Shown here one piece after another: positions 1 to 11,701 of a stretch of 64,000 bases of DNA. Origin of the DNA: Panulirus ornatus (taxonomy: Eukaryota > Arthropoda > Malacostraca > Decapoda > Palinuridae); contig NC_092279.1 of the NCBI RefSeq assembly GCF_036320965.1, positions 17,407,241 through 17,471,240 on the forward strand, in the 5' to 3' direction. Position 1 is the first letter of the stretch. Every line of letters starts with the position of its first letter. The translations under genes were made by a program, and so were the position numbers. A model generated the notes under the pieces. The model did not search any database and was not told the origin of the DNA. It saw only the letters and a program-made list of their open reading frames with translations.

Positions 1-11
1 CCCACACCCCC

Positions 12-14
<3 letters not shown>

Positions 15-51
<37 letters not shown>
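15..51. repeat. (AC)n microsatellite
   Basis: Pure AC dinucleotide array at the left edge, followed by a T-rich stretch. No gene is associated with it. Confidence 0.97.
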
Positions 52-52
<1 letters not shown>

Positions 53-369
53 TTATTTATTTTTTTTACATACAACTACGCTTATACGAGCACTTCTGCC
101 ACAGCTGCACATAAGTGCCACTCACGACTCTACGATACCATCAGACAGCGGCGTCGGGCCACACCTGCGACAACAATTACTTTTAACGTCCTCACTTCAC
201 TATGTACACTTGTGGACGCTGAGGTAATGGTGGTGGGTATCTCCGTCACCACCGTGTACCGCAGTAGTCATACAGTGAACTGAATATACAATAATTACTG
301 TCGGGAAGTTTGTTTGACTTTTTTTTTTTTTTCATTCTGGGAGGAACAGTGTGTTGATTCAGATGACAA

Positions 370-374
<5 letters not shown>

Positions 375-435
<61 letters not shown>
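375..435. repeat. (AG)n microsatellite
   Basis: Uninterrupted AG array of about 61 bp. The minus-strand open frame through it is a Leu-Ser repeat and not a gene. Confidence 0.97.
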
Positions 436-438
<3 letters not shown>

Positions 439-1021
439 GTGTTAGTTTGCCACACAGGAATACGTACATCAGGAAATCCTGTTGGTGTGACCCCCATTGT
501 CTTATTTCCATGTGCTTTACGGATATGTAGAAGGATTGTTGTCAGTGTAGAGAGTGAGGGCGGTGTTGCGAGGATGGTAGTGGGACTGGTGGTGTGTTTC
601 TACCTTTAACTCGACTTTGTGCGAATAAATACTTGATCAAGAACTGTAAATAGCGAGGAGAACATTGATTACAGTTGGGAAGTTGACGATATGTGTGAGA
701 TGCAGGGTTATTCGGGTTGAATACTCGACACACCCTAGGGAAATGGGAACGGAGTTCAGGGTCATACAAAAGTGTATTGGACTAGAGTCATTAGACGATG
801 CAGATGCGATGTAGAGTATTCGTTGGTCAGACATATTCTTTTACACTAAGCCTGGTGCTGGGACTGTTGTCCCCATGCTGCGCCTGTTGTAGCTGTTTGT
901 AACATCACTAATGAGAGTGAGATGTGAGGAGCGTAGGTGTTGATCAGCGTTTACCAGATGGTCTAGACTTGATGTTTGGGTCTAAAGTGATGTGGTGGAG
1001 GGCGTGATTTTAGTGGGGTTG
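436..1021. other. No recognisable feature
   Basis: Mixed-composition single-copy-looking sequence. I see no coding frame, RNA gene or repeat in it. Confidence 0.6.
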
Positions 1022-1215
1022 CGCCACCACCATTATCAGTGATACTACCCCTAACTTCAACGCCACACCATCATGATTCCCCCCATCACCTCACCAACAG
1101 TATAATTGTTCCATCTCCAACATCACACCATCATCACCCTCCCCACCTCCACCATCACGACACTCCCCAATCTCCACCACCACCATCATGACACTCCCTC
1201 ACCTCCACACCTTGG
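1022..1215. repeat. Degenerate CAC/CAT-rich simple repeat
   Basis: A pyrimidine-rich stretch built from irregular CACCATCA and CACTCCC words. The words recur every 20-40 bp without strict register, so this is an old, decayed simple repeat. Confidence 0.6.
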
Positions 1216-1544
1216 TCTCCCGACCCTCTGACTATCATTAACGACTTCCTTTACCCATTGTATCGGGTGGGAGGAGGGGCCAAGCCTCCGTGGGCAGGAT
1301 GGGAGGCTAAAGGGGGAAGAGAGGTTATAAGGTATATATAGTACGTGCGCGCGAGATCGATAACGGTGTGTTGCTGTTGTACATAAATCAGTAAACAGGC
1401 TTGCTTAGTAAACAGGAGCTCCTCGAAACCTGGGAGAGTCAGGTGCCACGTAGATTAACCTCGCGTTAAGGATTGTTGCTCGGCCAGTGAAGAATTGTAC
1501 ACCAGGGCTCATGGAACAGCTCCTCTCGCTCGCTCCATTCTTTA

Positions 1545-1575
<31 letters not shown>

Positions 1576-2740
1576 GTTCAGGTTGAGTAACCATGTTCTT
1601 TACAATGTACTAGGTGGGGAAAGGCTAATTCCTCACAGCTCAAAGATTTATGATGTAGAGACCAGATAGAGTTTTAAGAAGTAGGCCGTTCTTCTGGCTA
1701 CAGTCAACACTTTTCACAATGTAGGAAATTGGGATGTAGAGCCGTTCAACCAGTTTATAGATAGCATCCCAGATGTTAACGAGACACACAGTGTTGTGCT
1801 GGTGGTACAAACACAGACTGGAAATGCATTCGTCAAATGTGATCGAGGCGTAATAGTTTGTGATGTACGGTGCTGAAGAAATTACTTGCAAAATGTGGAT
1901 GTTGCTGGATTGTTTGATTAGCCTCAATAGGATCCCAGTGTTGAATATTTAACCGTAGAAAACAGTGTGTCTCTATTGTTAAAAGCTCACTCCAGCATCC
2001 GTGCTTGGTCCTCTTCTTTTCTTCACATTTATCTGATTATTATAGTAATGAACCCTGTGTTAACAACACTAGTAGTAGTATGGCAGACTAGTCTAGTATA
2101 TATACAGAAAACCTAGAAGCATACATCAGACAAGCTTTCTAGTGAGCTACCGAAAATAGTGATGTTCAGCGGACAGAGGTATCAACTTCTTGATTGCAGT
2201 GTGTGTGAAGAAATCAGAGTGCATGCCGGACCTTATCTATAACACGAAAGCATGCGTCAAAAGATGGGAGTCACAGATGTAAGCGTGATCTCTCTCCAGA
2301 ACACGTCACGCTTATCCAGTTGTTGTTGTTGAATTCAGACAAGTTGTGACTCTTAGACGCTTTGAATAATCGCGCTGCTCTTATTGATTCAGTAAACAAA
2401 CGGAAAATACTGAAAGGCCTTGTCTGGGATGTGCATACGGAAGTCGCTCGCTCTATTAACAAACATAAATCTTCTTTACACGTTAAATTTGTTTTACCCT
2501 TGAACCTAGATGGCCCCGACAAGAGCATAGTTTAGCCCATGACATGTCTGGTGTTGTAAAGAAGAAATATGATGTTGATTATAACGATTAAGTGCCTAAG
2601 TGTTGTATCAGGCAATATAACGCGAATATCAAGAGACCCAAGCATGAGGAACACAGTGAAGGCAGAGATTAGAAGCATTGTGGAGAAGGCTGTAATCTTG
2701 CATAGGATGTAATTAGATGATATCTTCCGTAGTGTAGAGG
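1216..2740. other. Mostly featureless; TATA-like string and CTC array
   Basis: A TATATATA string lies near 1333-1340, just before an alternating GTGCGCGCG, and a (CTC)n array lies at about 1545-1572. The TATA-like string has no initiator at a suitable distance and no coding exon after it, so I do not call a promoter. Nothing else is supported. Confidence 0.45.
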
Positions 2741-3017
2741 ATATCAGAGTAGCCTGGTGGCATAGGGGTATGCAGGAGTGAGGGTGTGCAGCATCCAACA
2801 TCCTGGTACACCAGATAGCCATCGGGGAAGCTTGGTCGCACACACCAAGCCGTGGGGGGTAGAGATCGGTCCCCGATACCAACGTAAGGTAAGGTAAGAG
2901 CATCACAGAGAGTATAGTAACGAGGTGTGGTGTGCGCCAGCCCACCGCTTACTTGACCGCTAGTTGTTGTTGTTGCAGACGTTTACATCCTCCCACTGGT
3001 TGGATGGATGTGTGGGA

Positions 3018-3059
3018 GGGTGGGCAACATCCGGACGCACACCCGGATGTTGCCCACCC
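3018..3059. repeat. Perfect 17-bp inverted repeat (hairpin)
   Basis: Left arm 3018-3034 (GGGTGGGCAACATCCGG) is the exact reverse complement of right arm 3043-3059, around an 8-nt loop. The stem is GC-rich and has no mismatch. It could be a structured RNA or a collapsed foldback element. It is shorter than a typical miRNA precursor stem. Function unknown. Confidence 0.9.
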
Positions 3060-3235
3060 CTTGTGACGGTACAGTACTGAGGGCACGCAGGGCAAGGTAC
3101 ACAGTCTGGTGGGGGGTGATGGTTCGAGACCTTGACGGGCGGGGCCGCGTGGGGTCCGCTCCACACGCACTCAGGAACTTGGGATATAAGTAGTCTGCTG
3201 GGGCGGGCGTGTGCTTGGTCTGGATTTAGACGTTC

Positions 3236-3335
3236 TTAGGCCTTTGACCACGTCGGTACCACCCTTGCGTATGATAGCATAACATGACCCCTAGAGGGCC
3301 ATCGTATCCAAGGGTATCATACCGTCGTGTTCAAG
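3236..3335 (+). mobile_element. Foldback-family fragment, copy A
   Basis: It contains the family's GGCCTTTGACC word (from about 3239) and, at 3313-3335, a variant of the 21-bp arm unit ending CCGTCGTGTTCAAG with two extra bases. The right inner inverted repeat is not recognisable, so this is a decayed or partial copy. The best-preserved copy is at 14169-14418. Confidence 0.5.
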
Positions 3336-3448
3336 GATTGAATTCTACTTATTTCGTTTAATGACCTGGAGACATGAGATACCCCAACAGACTAGACAGG
3401 AGTTACGGAGCCGCTGAGGTCATGGTTAAGTGGCCGTAAGTATAGAAT

Positions 3449-3584
<136 letters not shown>

Positions 3585-3970
3585 GAATCGCATTTTACTT
3601 TCATTTGATTAAAACTTTTCCACGGTCTGATTGATAAACTACTGACTCATTTCCTAATGCTGCTTAATGACGTATCGCCTCAAATTAGAACAGTGAACCC
3701 GCGCTTCATGGCTGTTATAATAACACTAACACGCTGCATCGAGACCACAACTTCGCTAAATCAGCAACCGTTGTTAATGTGTCTCGTTCAGTGAAGCAAC
3801 ACCGCAGAGGGAAGTTATGACATCTGTAATGACAGGATGAGCGAGGAAGTGGTCAGACTCAGACAGTATAAACTTATTACTGGATGGGCTTTGGTGAACT
3901 TCCGCGCCGGGGAACATGGATGGCGCCGTAAAAATTCAGTCGGAACTCCGCTGTTTTTTCTTAGTTTGCA

Positions 3971-3987
3971 GTGTGTGTGTGTGTATG

Positions 3988-4051
<64 letters not shown>
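3971..4051. repeat. Compound (GT)n-(TATG)n-(AT)n microsatellite
   Basis: Seven GT units pass through TATG units into about 30 AT units. Compound arrays of this kind recur at 26811 and 27531. Confidence 0.96.
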
Positions 4052-4056
<5 letters not shown>

Positions 4057-5400
4057 CTTCTGCTAAATGTTCCGCGAGTGAATACGTAATTTGCTAGGCT
4101 ATCATCGGGAGTGCGGTCTCATTAAAGAATTTCTCGCTCCAAAGGAAACCAGAATTTTCCTCATGCTAGAATTAGCGCAGCATTGGAGCTGAAGGAGCTC
4201 TAAGAAAAGAGGGTCCAGGAGTACGAGTTGTGAATGTATTGTGGGAAACGTAAGTGGGTGAGCAATACTTTTCAACTGAAACTCAATGTACTTTTTGTTG
4301 ATGTTTTACAGAAGGTGCAGATGGTAATGAAAAGGAAATTGTTAACGTGCGAGGACGTGTTTGAACAAGTGAAGGACTGGAAACAGACTGGAGTAAAATA
4401 GGTCAAGGAAGGCAATTACGGTCAACGTCACTGCTGGCGGAACAAAACCCAAGCGGGGTTAGTTCTTTCTTCTGGGAGCTCAGTAAACACACTGATGGAG
4501 ACAGCAGACTTATGGCTTTTACCGACCAAATCGTAGAAATGACTAATTAATGACGATGTCATTTACTTTATCACCATCTGGTGTGCGCCTCGATACAGTC
4601 CTTCCTGGAGACACATATTTGGTAACTAGGCATCTGTTGCTTGATAATCAGCTCAGGTTCTTAAGGCAAGCTAGGCTGTCACCAGAATTCTTGAGCCACA
4701 ACCATATTTCTTTTTTTTTTTTTTTGGTAAAATAACATCTATACCGAGTTTTTATTTTGCATTTCTATACAGTATCAGTCATCCTGCAAAGTGTAAGCAA
4801 TACAGATTCACAAATGGTTTCTTTCATTACGGTATGAAAAACTCTTTTATCTTATAATTCCTCGCCATCCTTGGCAATGATCGACCCGAGAGTTTGAAAG
4901 TCATGAACATAAATATCATTTGCACAATCTCTTCCGTGCTGCAAAGTAATCCACAGCAAATCTGAAAGTCATCGGGGAACAGAGTCACTTCCTGGAGTCC
5001 CAAGATCATGTGTGAATATATATATATTCGCACAGGCTATACAGAGTAATCCATGGCGAATTCTGAATTATGTTATTAGCGAACAGAAATGAACGCTGCC
5101 TTCGGAGCTTGGGAGATGAATAGTCGTCAGGTCATGAATAGTTCTACAGTTTTGTGGCGTAGCGTAAATGTTGTGTCAAGGCAAAGAAATATGAGGTTGT
5201 TGCACTCTGGAATCCTTGCAAGGTATGTCAGGAGTCATTTTTGCGTCGCCTGCAGTGTAGGTCACACTTGAGGATCGCTTCGTCCGTTCCACGTCGCCTC
5301 CGCCATAATCATTTATAATATGGATCATTTTGAAAGGATTTCAACATGGAACTCAACCTGGCTGTAACTTTAAAGAGAATTCTTCCTTTGCCCATGGAAC
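4052..5400. other. No supported gene; one acceptor-like site
   Basis: A pyrimidine-rich stretch ending in ACAG at 4311 is followed by an open frame of 29 codons to TAG at 4399-4401. The same frame is open upstream of the acceptor, no donor follows, and the peptide is not recognisable. A near-palindromic AT string occurs at about 5011-5034. I do not call a gene. Confidence 0.35.
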
Positions 5401-5404
5401 TATA

Positions 5405-5526
5405 TTTTTTTTTTTTTTTTCATACTATTCGCTATTTCCCGCGATAGCGAGGTAGCGTTAAGAACAGAGGACTGGGCCCTTGAGGGAACATCCCCACCTG
5501 GACCCCTTCTCTGTTCCCTCTTTTGG

Positions 5527-5542
<16 letters not shown>
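5405..5542. mobile_element. SINE/MITE-like element with T- and A-tracts at its ends
   Basis: A run of about 16 T (5405-5420) precedes a core with CCCGCGATAGCGAGGTAGCG (5438-5457). The core ends in TTTTGG and about 16 A (5527-5542), and then runs into an AT array. Inside it, GAACAGAG (5462-5469) pairs with CTCTGTTC (5509-5516). I recall closely similar sequence as an abundant interspersed repeat in decapods, but that is memory and not a search. The core at 5429-5457 matches, inverted, the 3' UTR of the LINE at 27496-27524 (25 of 29 positions). No A/B-box pair is evident, so a tRNA origin is not supported. Confidence 0.65.

Positions 5543-5609
<67 letters not shown>
5542..5609. repeat. (AT)n microsatellite
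   Basis: Pure AT array directly continuing the A-tract of the element at 5405-5542, as expected if the array grew from the element's tail. Confidence 0.96.
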
Positions 5610-5611
<2 letters not shown>

Positions 5612-6440
5612 AGCAATATGTTATAATAGTAAACGGACAGACTGGGAAGTATTGTCAGTTTGATGTCTGTGACACAGTGGCCAACCCAAAGAAGTGAATG
5701 TTAAAAGTTCATCGCCACAAAGTCGCTCTAATTATGAGAGAGTGGAAAGAAGATGCAAACCGCCTTCAGTAGAACACGGAAGTGGAAACGACTTGCAGAC
5801 CATAAAAAAAAAAAAGCCCCAGATTTTCCAGCAGAGAGAAAATCTGACAAACGAATCGACGAACGTAGACCTTAAACTCAAAATTATGAGAATTCAAAAG
5901 TTTATATTCAAGATGAAAGGGAACCCATCCACACAATACGATGAGGTGCCTGCAGTACAACACTACTACTCGTGCCACTGTTGTAGGTATTAAGTAATAC
6001 TGTCCTATACACATTATTTCCAACATATAACAATCTCATTAACGTATTTTATAACCCTGACAGCGTATCATCTCTCAATCAAAACCAGTATAGTATGCTA
6101 CAATCCATCTCTTCCGATTTATGGAGAATGAAGTAATGAAGAGCAGTTCAGAATGCGCACGGAGACAGGCAACGACATATCACGATTGAGTAGTGTGAAA
6201 GACCTCGATTAATAATGTTTGGCGAACATAACAAGGCAACTGTTACCTCTTCCAAAAGAGACGTTAGGTTGCGTCTCCAACACAAGCGAGGAAGAACCAG
6301 TGATGATGATGATGCTCTAAAGCCCCGGAAATACAGTACTGACAGCATTTGACAAGGCGGGCGAAATTGCAGGTAGAAAGCGTTTTATAGATTCCTCACG
6401 GTCCACACTTGACGCGGTGCAAAGTCTCATGCACGTTGGA
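5610..6440. other. No recognisable feature
   Basis: AT-moderate sequence with a short A-run at about 5804-5815. No gene or repeat is supported. Confidence 0.5.
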
Positions 6441-6446
6441 TTATTA

Positions 6447-6492
<46 letters not shown>

Positions 6493-6495
6493 CAT

Positions 6496-6527
<32 letters not shown>
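6441..6527. repeat. Compound (ATT)n-(ACT)n microsatellite
   Basis: About 18 ATT/TTA units pass through ATC into about 10 ACT units. The long poly-Leu frame across it is a product of the repeat. Confidence 0.96.
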
Positions 6528-6528
<1 letters not shown>

Positions 6529-9023
6529 ATACTTTACAAAGCTTCTTAGACGATGACTATTTCTATCTTGACTTTCCCCATCGACCAGATGCAAAAATAA
6601 AACACATGATGTTTTTCTAAATTGTTACAATCGAAGAACTCCAATACAAGGGAAGACATCCAACAGGGAAAGGCTTTAAGGCATCAGATTACAGCGCTTC
6701 AAAATTCCAGCAAAAACTCTATCGAAGTGATGGTATGCTGTTTCATGACCCATCCTTTCAGTTTGATTAACAATAACACGAACTCCAGATAACACAGCCA
6801 ACATCAACGGAAAAAAATTCACAGTCAAATTTATGTGAACGAAGAGAAAATTTTTTGAAGATTGATGAAAAAAAGTATTGAACAGAAATAAGGTTGAAGA
6901 GATGGATTTACAGGCTCTGTGCCGGGCATTTGGTTACCTTCTGTTGAAAAATATAACTTGTTCTAGATTTATTGTTCCACTAAACACGTACAACTTCAAA
7001 AGCATTATGAAACTAGAAGATTTGCATAGGAAATAAACATGGAAAACTTTCTCAGAGTATTGTAGTTGCATCCTTTACTTTGTTTACTTTGTAAAATTAG
7101 GTTATTTCTGTAACAAGAAGCATTAAGGTTTGAAACCACTTGCTAGTAACATGTACTGCTTGCACAAGTGAAATTTGGAGATTGTTTTAAGGAGAAACAC
7201 GGGGGATTGGAAGCCTGTTATTTTCCTGTCATGTGAGAATAGGTTTAGGGCGCGTATCCTGCTCAGACCTGACCCTGGTGTGTAATCTTATCCAGTCGTT
7301 GCACTAGACATGCGCTCTTGCCTACCAGCATTTTAATGCACGCACTGCTACTGCTTTTTCACCACTGCTGTTGCATTGGAACACCCAGGAGCTACAGGTA
7401 ACCAAGAAATAAATGGGAGGCAACAGGAAACCATCATATGCACAGCCCGGGCTGTGGTGTTGGAAGAACCCCGAAGACTTCACCTGAAAGTTTTATGAAT
7501 TTTACTTTTGGTTAACTGTATCATAGCTAAGCAATACTTCGCTGTTTTTATACACTGGAAATAAGTATTACGTCTTTATCCATGGTGTTTTTCAAGAGTG
7601 TAGACCGTGCTAAATATTCATAAGTTGTATTTTACTATCCACGAATAATTTGATTTATTTCCTAAGCTACCGTACTCCTGTGGTTTATGGTGGGTTTTTT
7701 TTTTTCCGTTTTCTTATAGTTGCCCAAACTCCGGATGTAACCGCGGGCTACAATCCAATCCAGACATGTTAGTCATTAAGGCAAATCCAGTTTACAGTCC
7801 TACATCGTGTACCGGTTTATAACGTGTCCGGACTTGCTTGCACAGTAACCTGGTCTGCATTGCCAGCAGGTGACGTAAGGCTGCAGAGGATCCACAAGAA
7901 CTGCTGATGTCTTTAGGATTTGCATACCATGTGTGTCAGTGTGAAAGTACTGTACGAAAGTGACGATGTAGTGGTTGTGTTGAAAACTCTGTAAGGAATC
8001 AAGGGAAATTTTATAAGAGCCATAGACTGGTTGTTTGATGCACTAGGCTACAAAGAACTGTATTTGATGACTAGGCCTCAGATCGCTGTAATCTGATGAA
8101 CTAGGCTACATATAACTGTAATCATCTGCTGTCTCTGTGAGGCAACAGTCCTCGAATATGATATTCCAGCGTGTTGCTGATCGCTTGCTAAGGAATGGGA
8201 AACATTATACAGAAACTCACATGTAACGTGTATGGCGTCGAAGGAAGTTTAGTCACGCTTATTGGATATTCCCCACTGACAAACTGTGCCATCCGGGGTG
8301 GCCTTGCTTGGCTGTCGGACTCTTTGGGTTACACCTGTGTGGGAGCATTTCACGAGAGCTGTCGAATATTAACCCCAAGCTGTTGAAATTAACACCGTGT
8401 TACCTTTTCAAGTTGACATGCCATGTTAACTGAAATTACGCTAGGGCCTCTCAGCGGCGGCGCTCAGGTCTTTACAGTCTTGGGCTTAGTGAATGTATCG
8501 ACTTGGGGAAACCTTTAAATTTTTTGTGAGCTGAAGTGTCCAAATACCGTGTTGAGCGGATGGGCTTGTGTGTTTGCCCTTGAGCAGGTCGTGATGCTCT
8601 CGCCAGAGGTTGTCCCTCACTTTCCAATTTATGAATTCGTTTTTCGTGTTTAACATCTGTTGCTGTGTGGAATTCAGCATTCCTGAACTTACACAGTTGT
8701 TATTTGGTATATTTGATATGTGTTTTTTTTTTGGGGGGGGGCTATTTCTCGTACTAAGGTCTTATTCATTTTTCTTTTTATCTATAGAATTGAAAAGCGT
8801 GTTACGTTTTGTTAGGGTATTGTAAATAACGGTGTACCCTACCTTCCATGAAGGTGTTTTGGTACATTATAGCTCTTGGTGTTAATATATTGGCTATATA
8901 GTTTTCACTATCCATCCTTTCCACCTAGTTGAGGTTTAAGTCATTTTCTCTTGCAACGATTAGTGGATTTTTTTTTTCTAAGTCCCCGGCGAAAGCGTTT
9001 GGGCATAAAGTGGTGAGAGTGCC
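6528..9023. other. Intron-like or intergenic, no gene seen
   Basis: AT-leaning sequence with homopolymer runs, including T10 followed by G9 at about 8723-8741. A strong acceptor-like string ends at about 8786, but every frame after it closes quickly. No domain or RNA was recognised. Confidence 0.5.
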
Positions 9024-9027
9024 TACA

Positions 9028-9050
9028 TTTTTTCCCCCCCACAGGTAAGT
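9028..9050 (+). promoter_or_regulatory. Candidate recursive (zero-length exon) splice site
   Basis: Six T and seven C are followed by ACAG and immediately GTAAGT (TTTTTTCCCCCCCACAG, then the donor at 9045). A consensus 3' splice site thus abuts a consensus 5' splice site with no exon between them. This is the layout of ratchet points described in very long Drosophila introns. If real, a plus-strand transcript crosses this point inside a long intron. No flanking exon of that transcript is identified, so the assignment rests on the motif alone. Confidence 0.4.
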
Positions 9051-10175
9051 GCTCGTTTGTCTGAGTTTTCAAAAGATTTCACTTTGAATGAGGATCGTCT
9101 AGAACTTGAGCCGAGATGCGACCAGGAGATATCACGTTTACCAGAGCTTAAACCGAGAATCTGTTTGAGACTTGGGCCGAGACCCCCTTATTCATTTTTC
9201 ACTCTGGAAGGACAACGCTGTTTTGATTATAGTTCTTCCCAGTCTTTATTTTCTTTTATTGTCGGTAGTTTTAGTTGTACGTCATTCTTGTACTCTACTA
9301 TTTGATGGAGAGGAATGCCACTTAAGTAGGTCATTAAGCGACTTGAAGGCATTGTGGTTGTAGTGTTTGAGCTGTGACAAACAAAAAGGTGTAGCCAACG
9401 TGTGGGAAAATACCAGGAGGCATAGTTCCCAGTGTTTACTTTGAAATGATTCCCTGTTTGTTCAACAAGAGATGCCGTATGTACAGAAAGAGGACCTTGT
9501 AATTACCTGGGTCAATAAACCTTCATTGGACTGCCGATAAGCATTAGCTACATTGTGCGTCACGTGATGAAAACTTTAAGAACCTCCCAGGAAAGATATC
9601 TACGAGTAAACACCTGATACGCCAAATTGTTATTGTGGAGGTATGTATGCCTACGGACCATGGCCGCAAACAGCCAAATCAGAGAAGTGACGGAGTTCCT
9701 TGACCCTGCATCAGTTTTAACAGGTAAAAGAGCCTCCATATTCACTGTAGGGTATACCTAAGGTAAAGTAGACCATAAAGATCTTAAACGAATGTAAGTT
9801 TAAGCACAGCTGAATTCTCCAAGTGGGAATACCGATAAGAAATTTACTAACTGTTGCTGTTTTGAATGTCATGTTTTTAAGAGAATGAACTTTGATTATT
9901 GTAGACGCATTGTGTGTCTTATAGTAGTTTGAACGTAGAAAAAAATGTGTCTACTCTTTGGTGATTAGTTGATGACACAGATGTAGATCTGTCGATAACT
10001 TAGCAGTACAGAACTCATGTATAGCGGGGACAGTGTTGGATTAGTCTGACCTGTATTAGGCCTGGTCACACTGTGATGTGAAAATATAACAGTCACACAT
10101 GCAGTACACAACCGTAGTAGTTAGTGCAGTGTGTGTGGTGTAAACATCGGTGTACGAGGTTTGGTTGGAGTTTGT
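9051..10175. other. No recognisable feature
   Basis: Mixed sequence without a supported coding frame, RNA gene or tandem repeat. Confidence 0.5.
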
Positions 10176-10434
10176 GTTAAGGCGGTACTGGGAGTGTAGC
10201 TGTGGCAGCGATATTGGAGGTATGGCAGGGTCAGAATTGCGTTTGTAGCTGGGGAAGTCCTGGGGGTTTAGCTGGGGCTGTTCTGGGGGTGTAGCTAGGG
10301 CGACACTGGTGGTATGACTAGGACTACTGGATGAGATGTGGCTGGGGTGATACCAAGGTGAAACAGGGGGAGCACTGGGGTGTAACTGGGGAAGTCCTGG
10401 GAGTGTAGCTAGAGCAGTACTGGAGGTGTTAGGC
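10176..10434. repeat. Degenerate 23-bp G-rich minisatellite
   Basis: The word AGCTGGGG or a close variant recurs at 10198, 10223, 10247, 10270, 10293, 10316, 10340, 10361, 10384, 10407 and 10430, mostly 23-24 bp apart. A rough unit is AGCTGGGGCAGTACTGG followed by a G-rich tail. About ten diverged copies, rich in GGG runs, make quadruplex formation on this strand possible. Confidence 0.75.
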
Positions 10435-10554
10435 AGGGCATGGCGCCGCGGGTGCTGGGGCTGGGGTAGTCTTTGTTCGGCGGGCAGCAGCAGCAGGGAG
10501 TGAAACCGAGAAAAGTAGGGCGGGCTGGTCCAGGCTGGGTGCCCCCGCTGCTGT

Positions 10555-10593
10555 CTGCCTCTCTGTCTGTCTGTCTGTCCACATGTCTGTCCA
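10555..10593. repeat. (TGTC)n short repeat
   Basis: Several TGTC/CTGT units with one CCACA interruption. Confidence 0.7.
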
Positions 10594-10837
10594 CACGGGG
10601 AGAGAGTTTTACACTCGTGTTGCCCCCGTGTCTTTTAATCTTGTATATGTATATATGCCATGTCTTTACTCGTGTATGTGTGCACTGCTTGTCTGTGTAC
10701 CCACGTGTCTGGCTCTTTCACAGCCTAGCCATCTGTTTATATAGGTCTGGCTTTTCGCAGCATGTCTGTCTTTCCATGTATCTGCATCGTTAACGCCTTA
10801 ATGATATTTTCTCTGTCCACCTTTCAGTGGATCTCAC

Positions 10838-10839
<2 letters not shown>

Positions 10840-10930
<91 letters not shown>
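10840..10930. repeat. (CT)n microsatellite
   Basis: About 91 bp of uninterrupted CT, the longest pure dinucleotide run in the window. Confidence 0.97.
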
Positions 10931-10934
<4 letters not shown>

Positions 10935-11283
10935 TGGCTGCCTGTCTAGCTTTCCTTATGCCAGTATAGTTCAGCATGCAGGCAAGTCCTGCCATCTATT
11001 CTTGAGTTCAAGTGCTTGCGTTTTTCTCTCCTGATGTTTGCATTAGTCCGAAATGTCTCAACACTCCCTCCCGCGTATCCTTCTGTGTTTGTGTTGTGTC
11101 TTTTAGAGCGTATGTCGGGACAGGACCTCACGACCTCATTCGCTTTGGCGGCCGTCTGCTACTTTCCGTGTCCCCCGCACAGCTTGAGTCATCGGTTATT
11201 TTTAGGGGCGATCGACCAGTCGCCGAGTCTACCTCGACATAGTTCCACTCGTGTCGTCGTTATTACCACCACGGGACGAACCT

Positions 11284-11366
11284 TAGGTCTGGCGACTGAC
11301 CCGACCCATCACTGAGCGCCAGGTCAAGGGGCCGGGTTCTATTAAGGTCATGCCATCGTGTTCAAG
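11284..11366 (+). mobile_element. Foldback-family fragment, copy B
   Basis: It ends with a unit at 11346-11366 (GGTCATGCCATCG and then TGTTCAAG) that matches the 21-bp arm unit at 17 of 21 positions. GGTCAAGGGGCC upstream resembles the right inner repeat. An A-run at 11368-11380 follows directly. Partial and decayed. Confidence 0.45.
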
Positions 11367-11600
11367 TAAAAAAAAAAAAAGAAAATAAGGTCTTCGTCAT
11401 ACCCAGGAATCATGCCGTCACGCTGGTGTCACTATTTTAGGGCGTCTACTGAGCCATGCTGGTCCAGTCTGGTTTTAAGAGTCATGTCGATCAGTCAGCG
11501 TCAGCTTGGCCATCCCGTTCGATCCGGTAGGATCGACCAGTCGAAAGTCTAGCAGACTTCCAGGTTGATTCATTGTTGCTTCTTTTTTTTTTTTCCCCAG

Positions 11601-11701
11601 CATGGGCCGGGTGGTACTTGTTGGTCAACTTCGCTTTTGTCTTGGTGGCAGGGAGTTTACCGGCTGATTTCGCGGCCGTGTTAGCACGTGCGTTGGAGTA
11701 G
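11601..11701 (+). CDS. Possible 3'-terminal coding exon (hydrophobic C-terminus)
   Basis: A very strong acceptor (about twelve T, CCCC, then AG at 11599-11600) precedes a frame that stays open for 32 codons from 11603 to a TAG at 11699-11701. The peptide begins WAGWYLLVNFAFVLVAG, which would make a good membrane segment, and continues with an Ala- and Leu-rich tail. The other two frames are also open for more than 20 codons, so openness alone is weak evidence. No upstream exon, polyadenylation signal or homologue is identified. It may well be chance. Confidence 0.22.

Noticed and set aside
1322..1400. TATA-like string with downstream TCAGT
   Set aside because: The spacing (about 55 bp) is wrong for a TATA-initiator pair and no exon follows.
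2750..2890. tRNA-head-like GTAGCCTGGTGGCATAGGGG
   Set aside because: No convincing B box at the right distance; probably chance.
4290..4401. Acceptor at 4311 with 29 open codons
   Set aside because: The frame is also open upstream, there is no donor, and the peptide is unrecognised.
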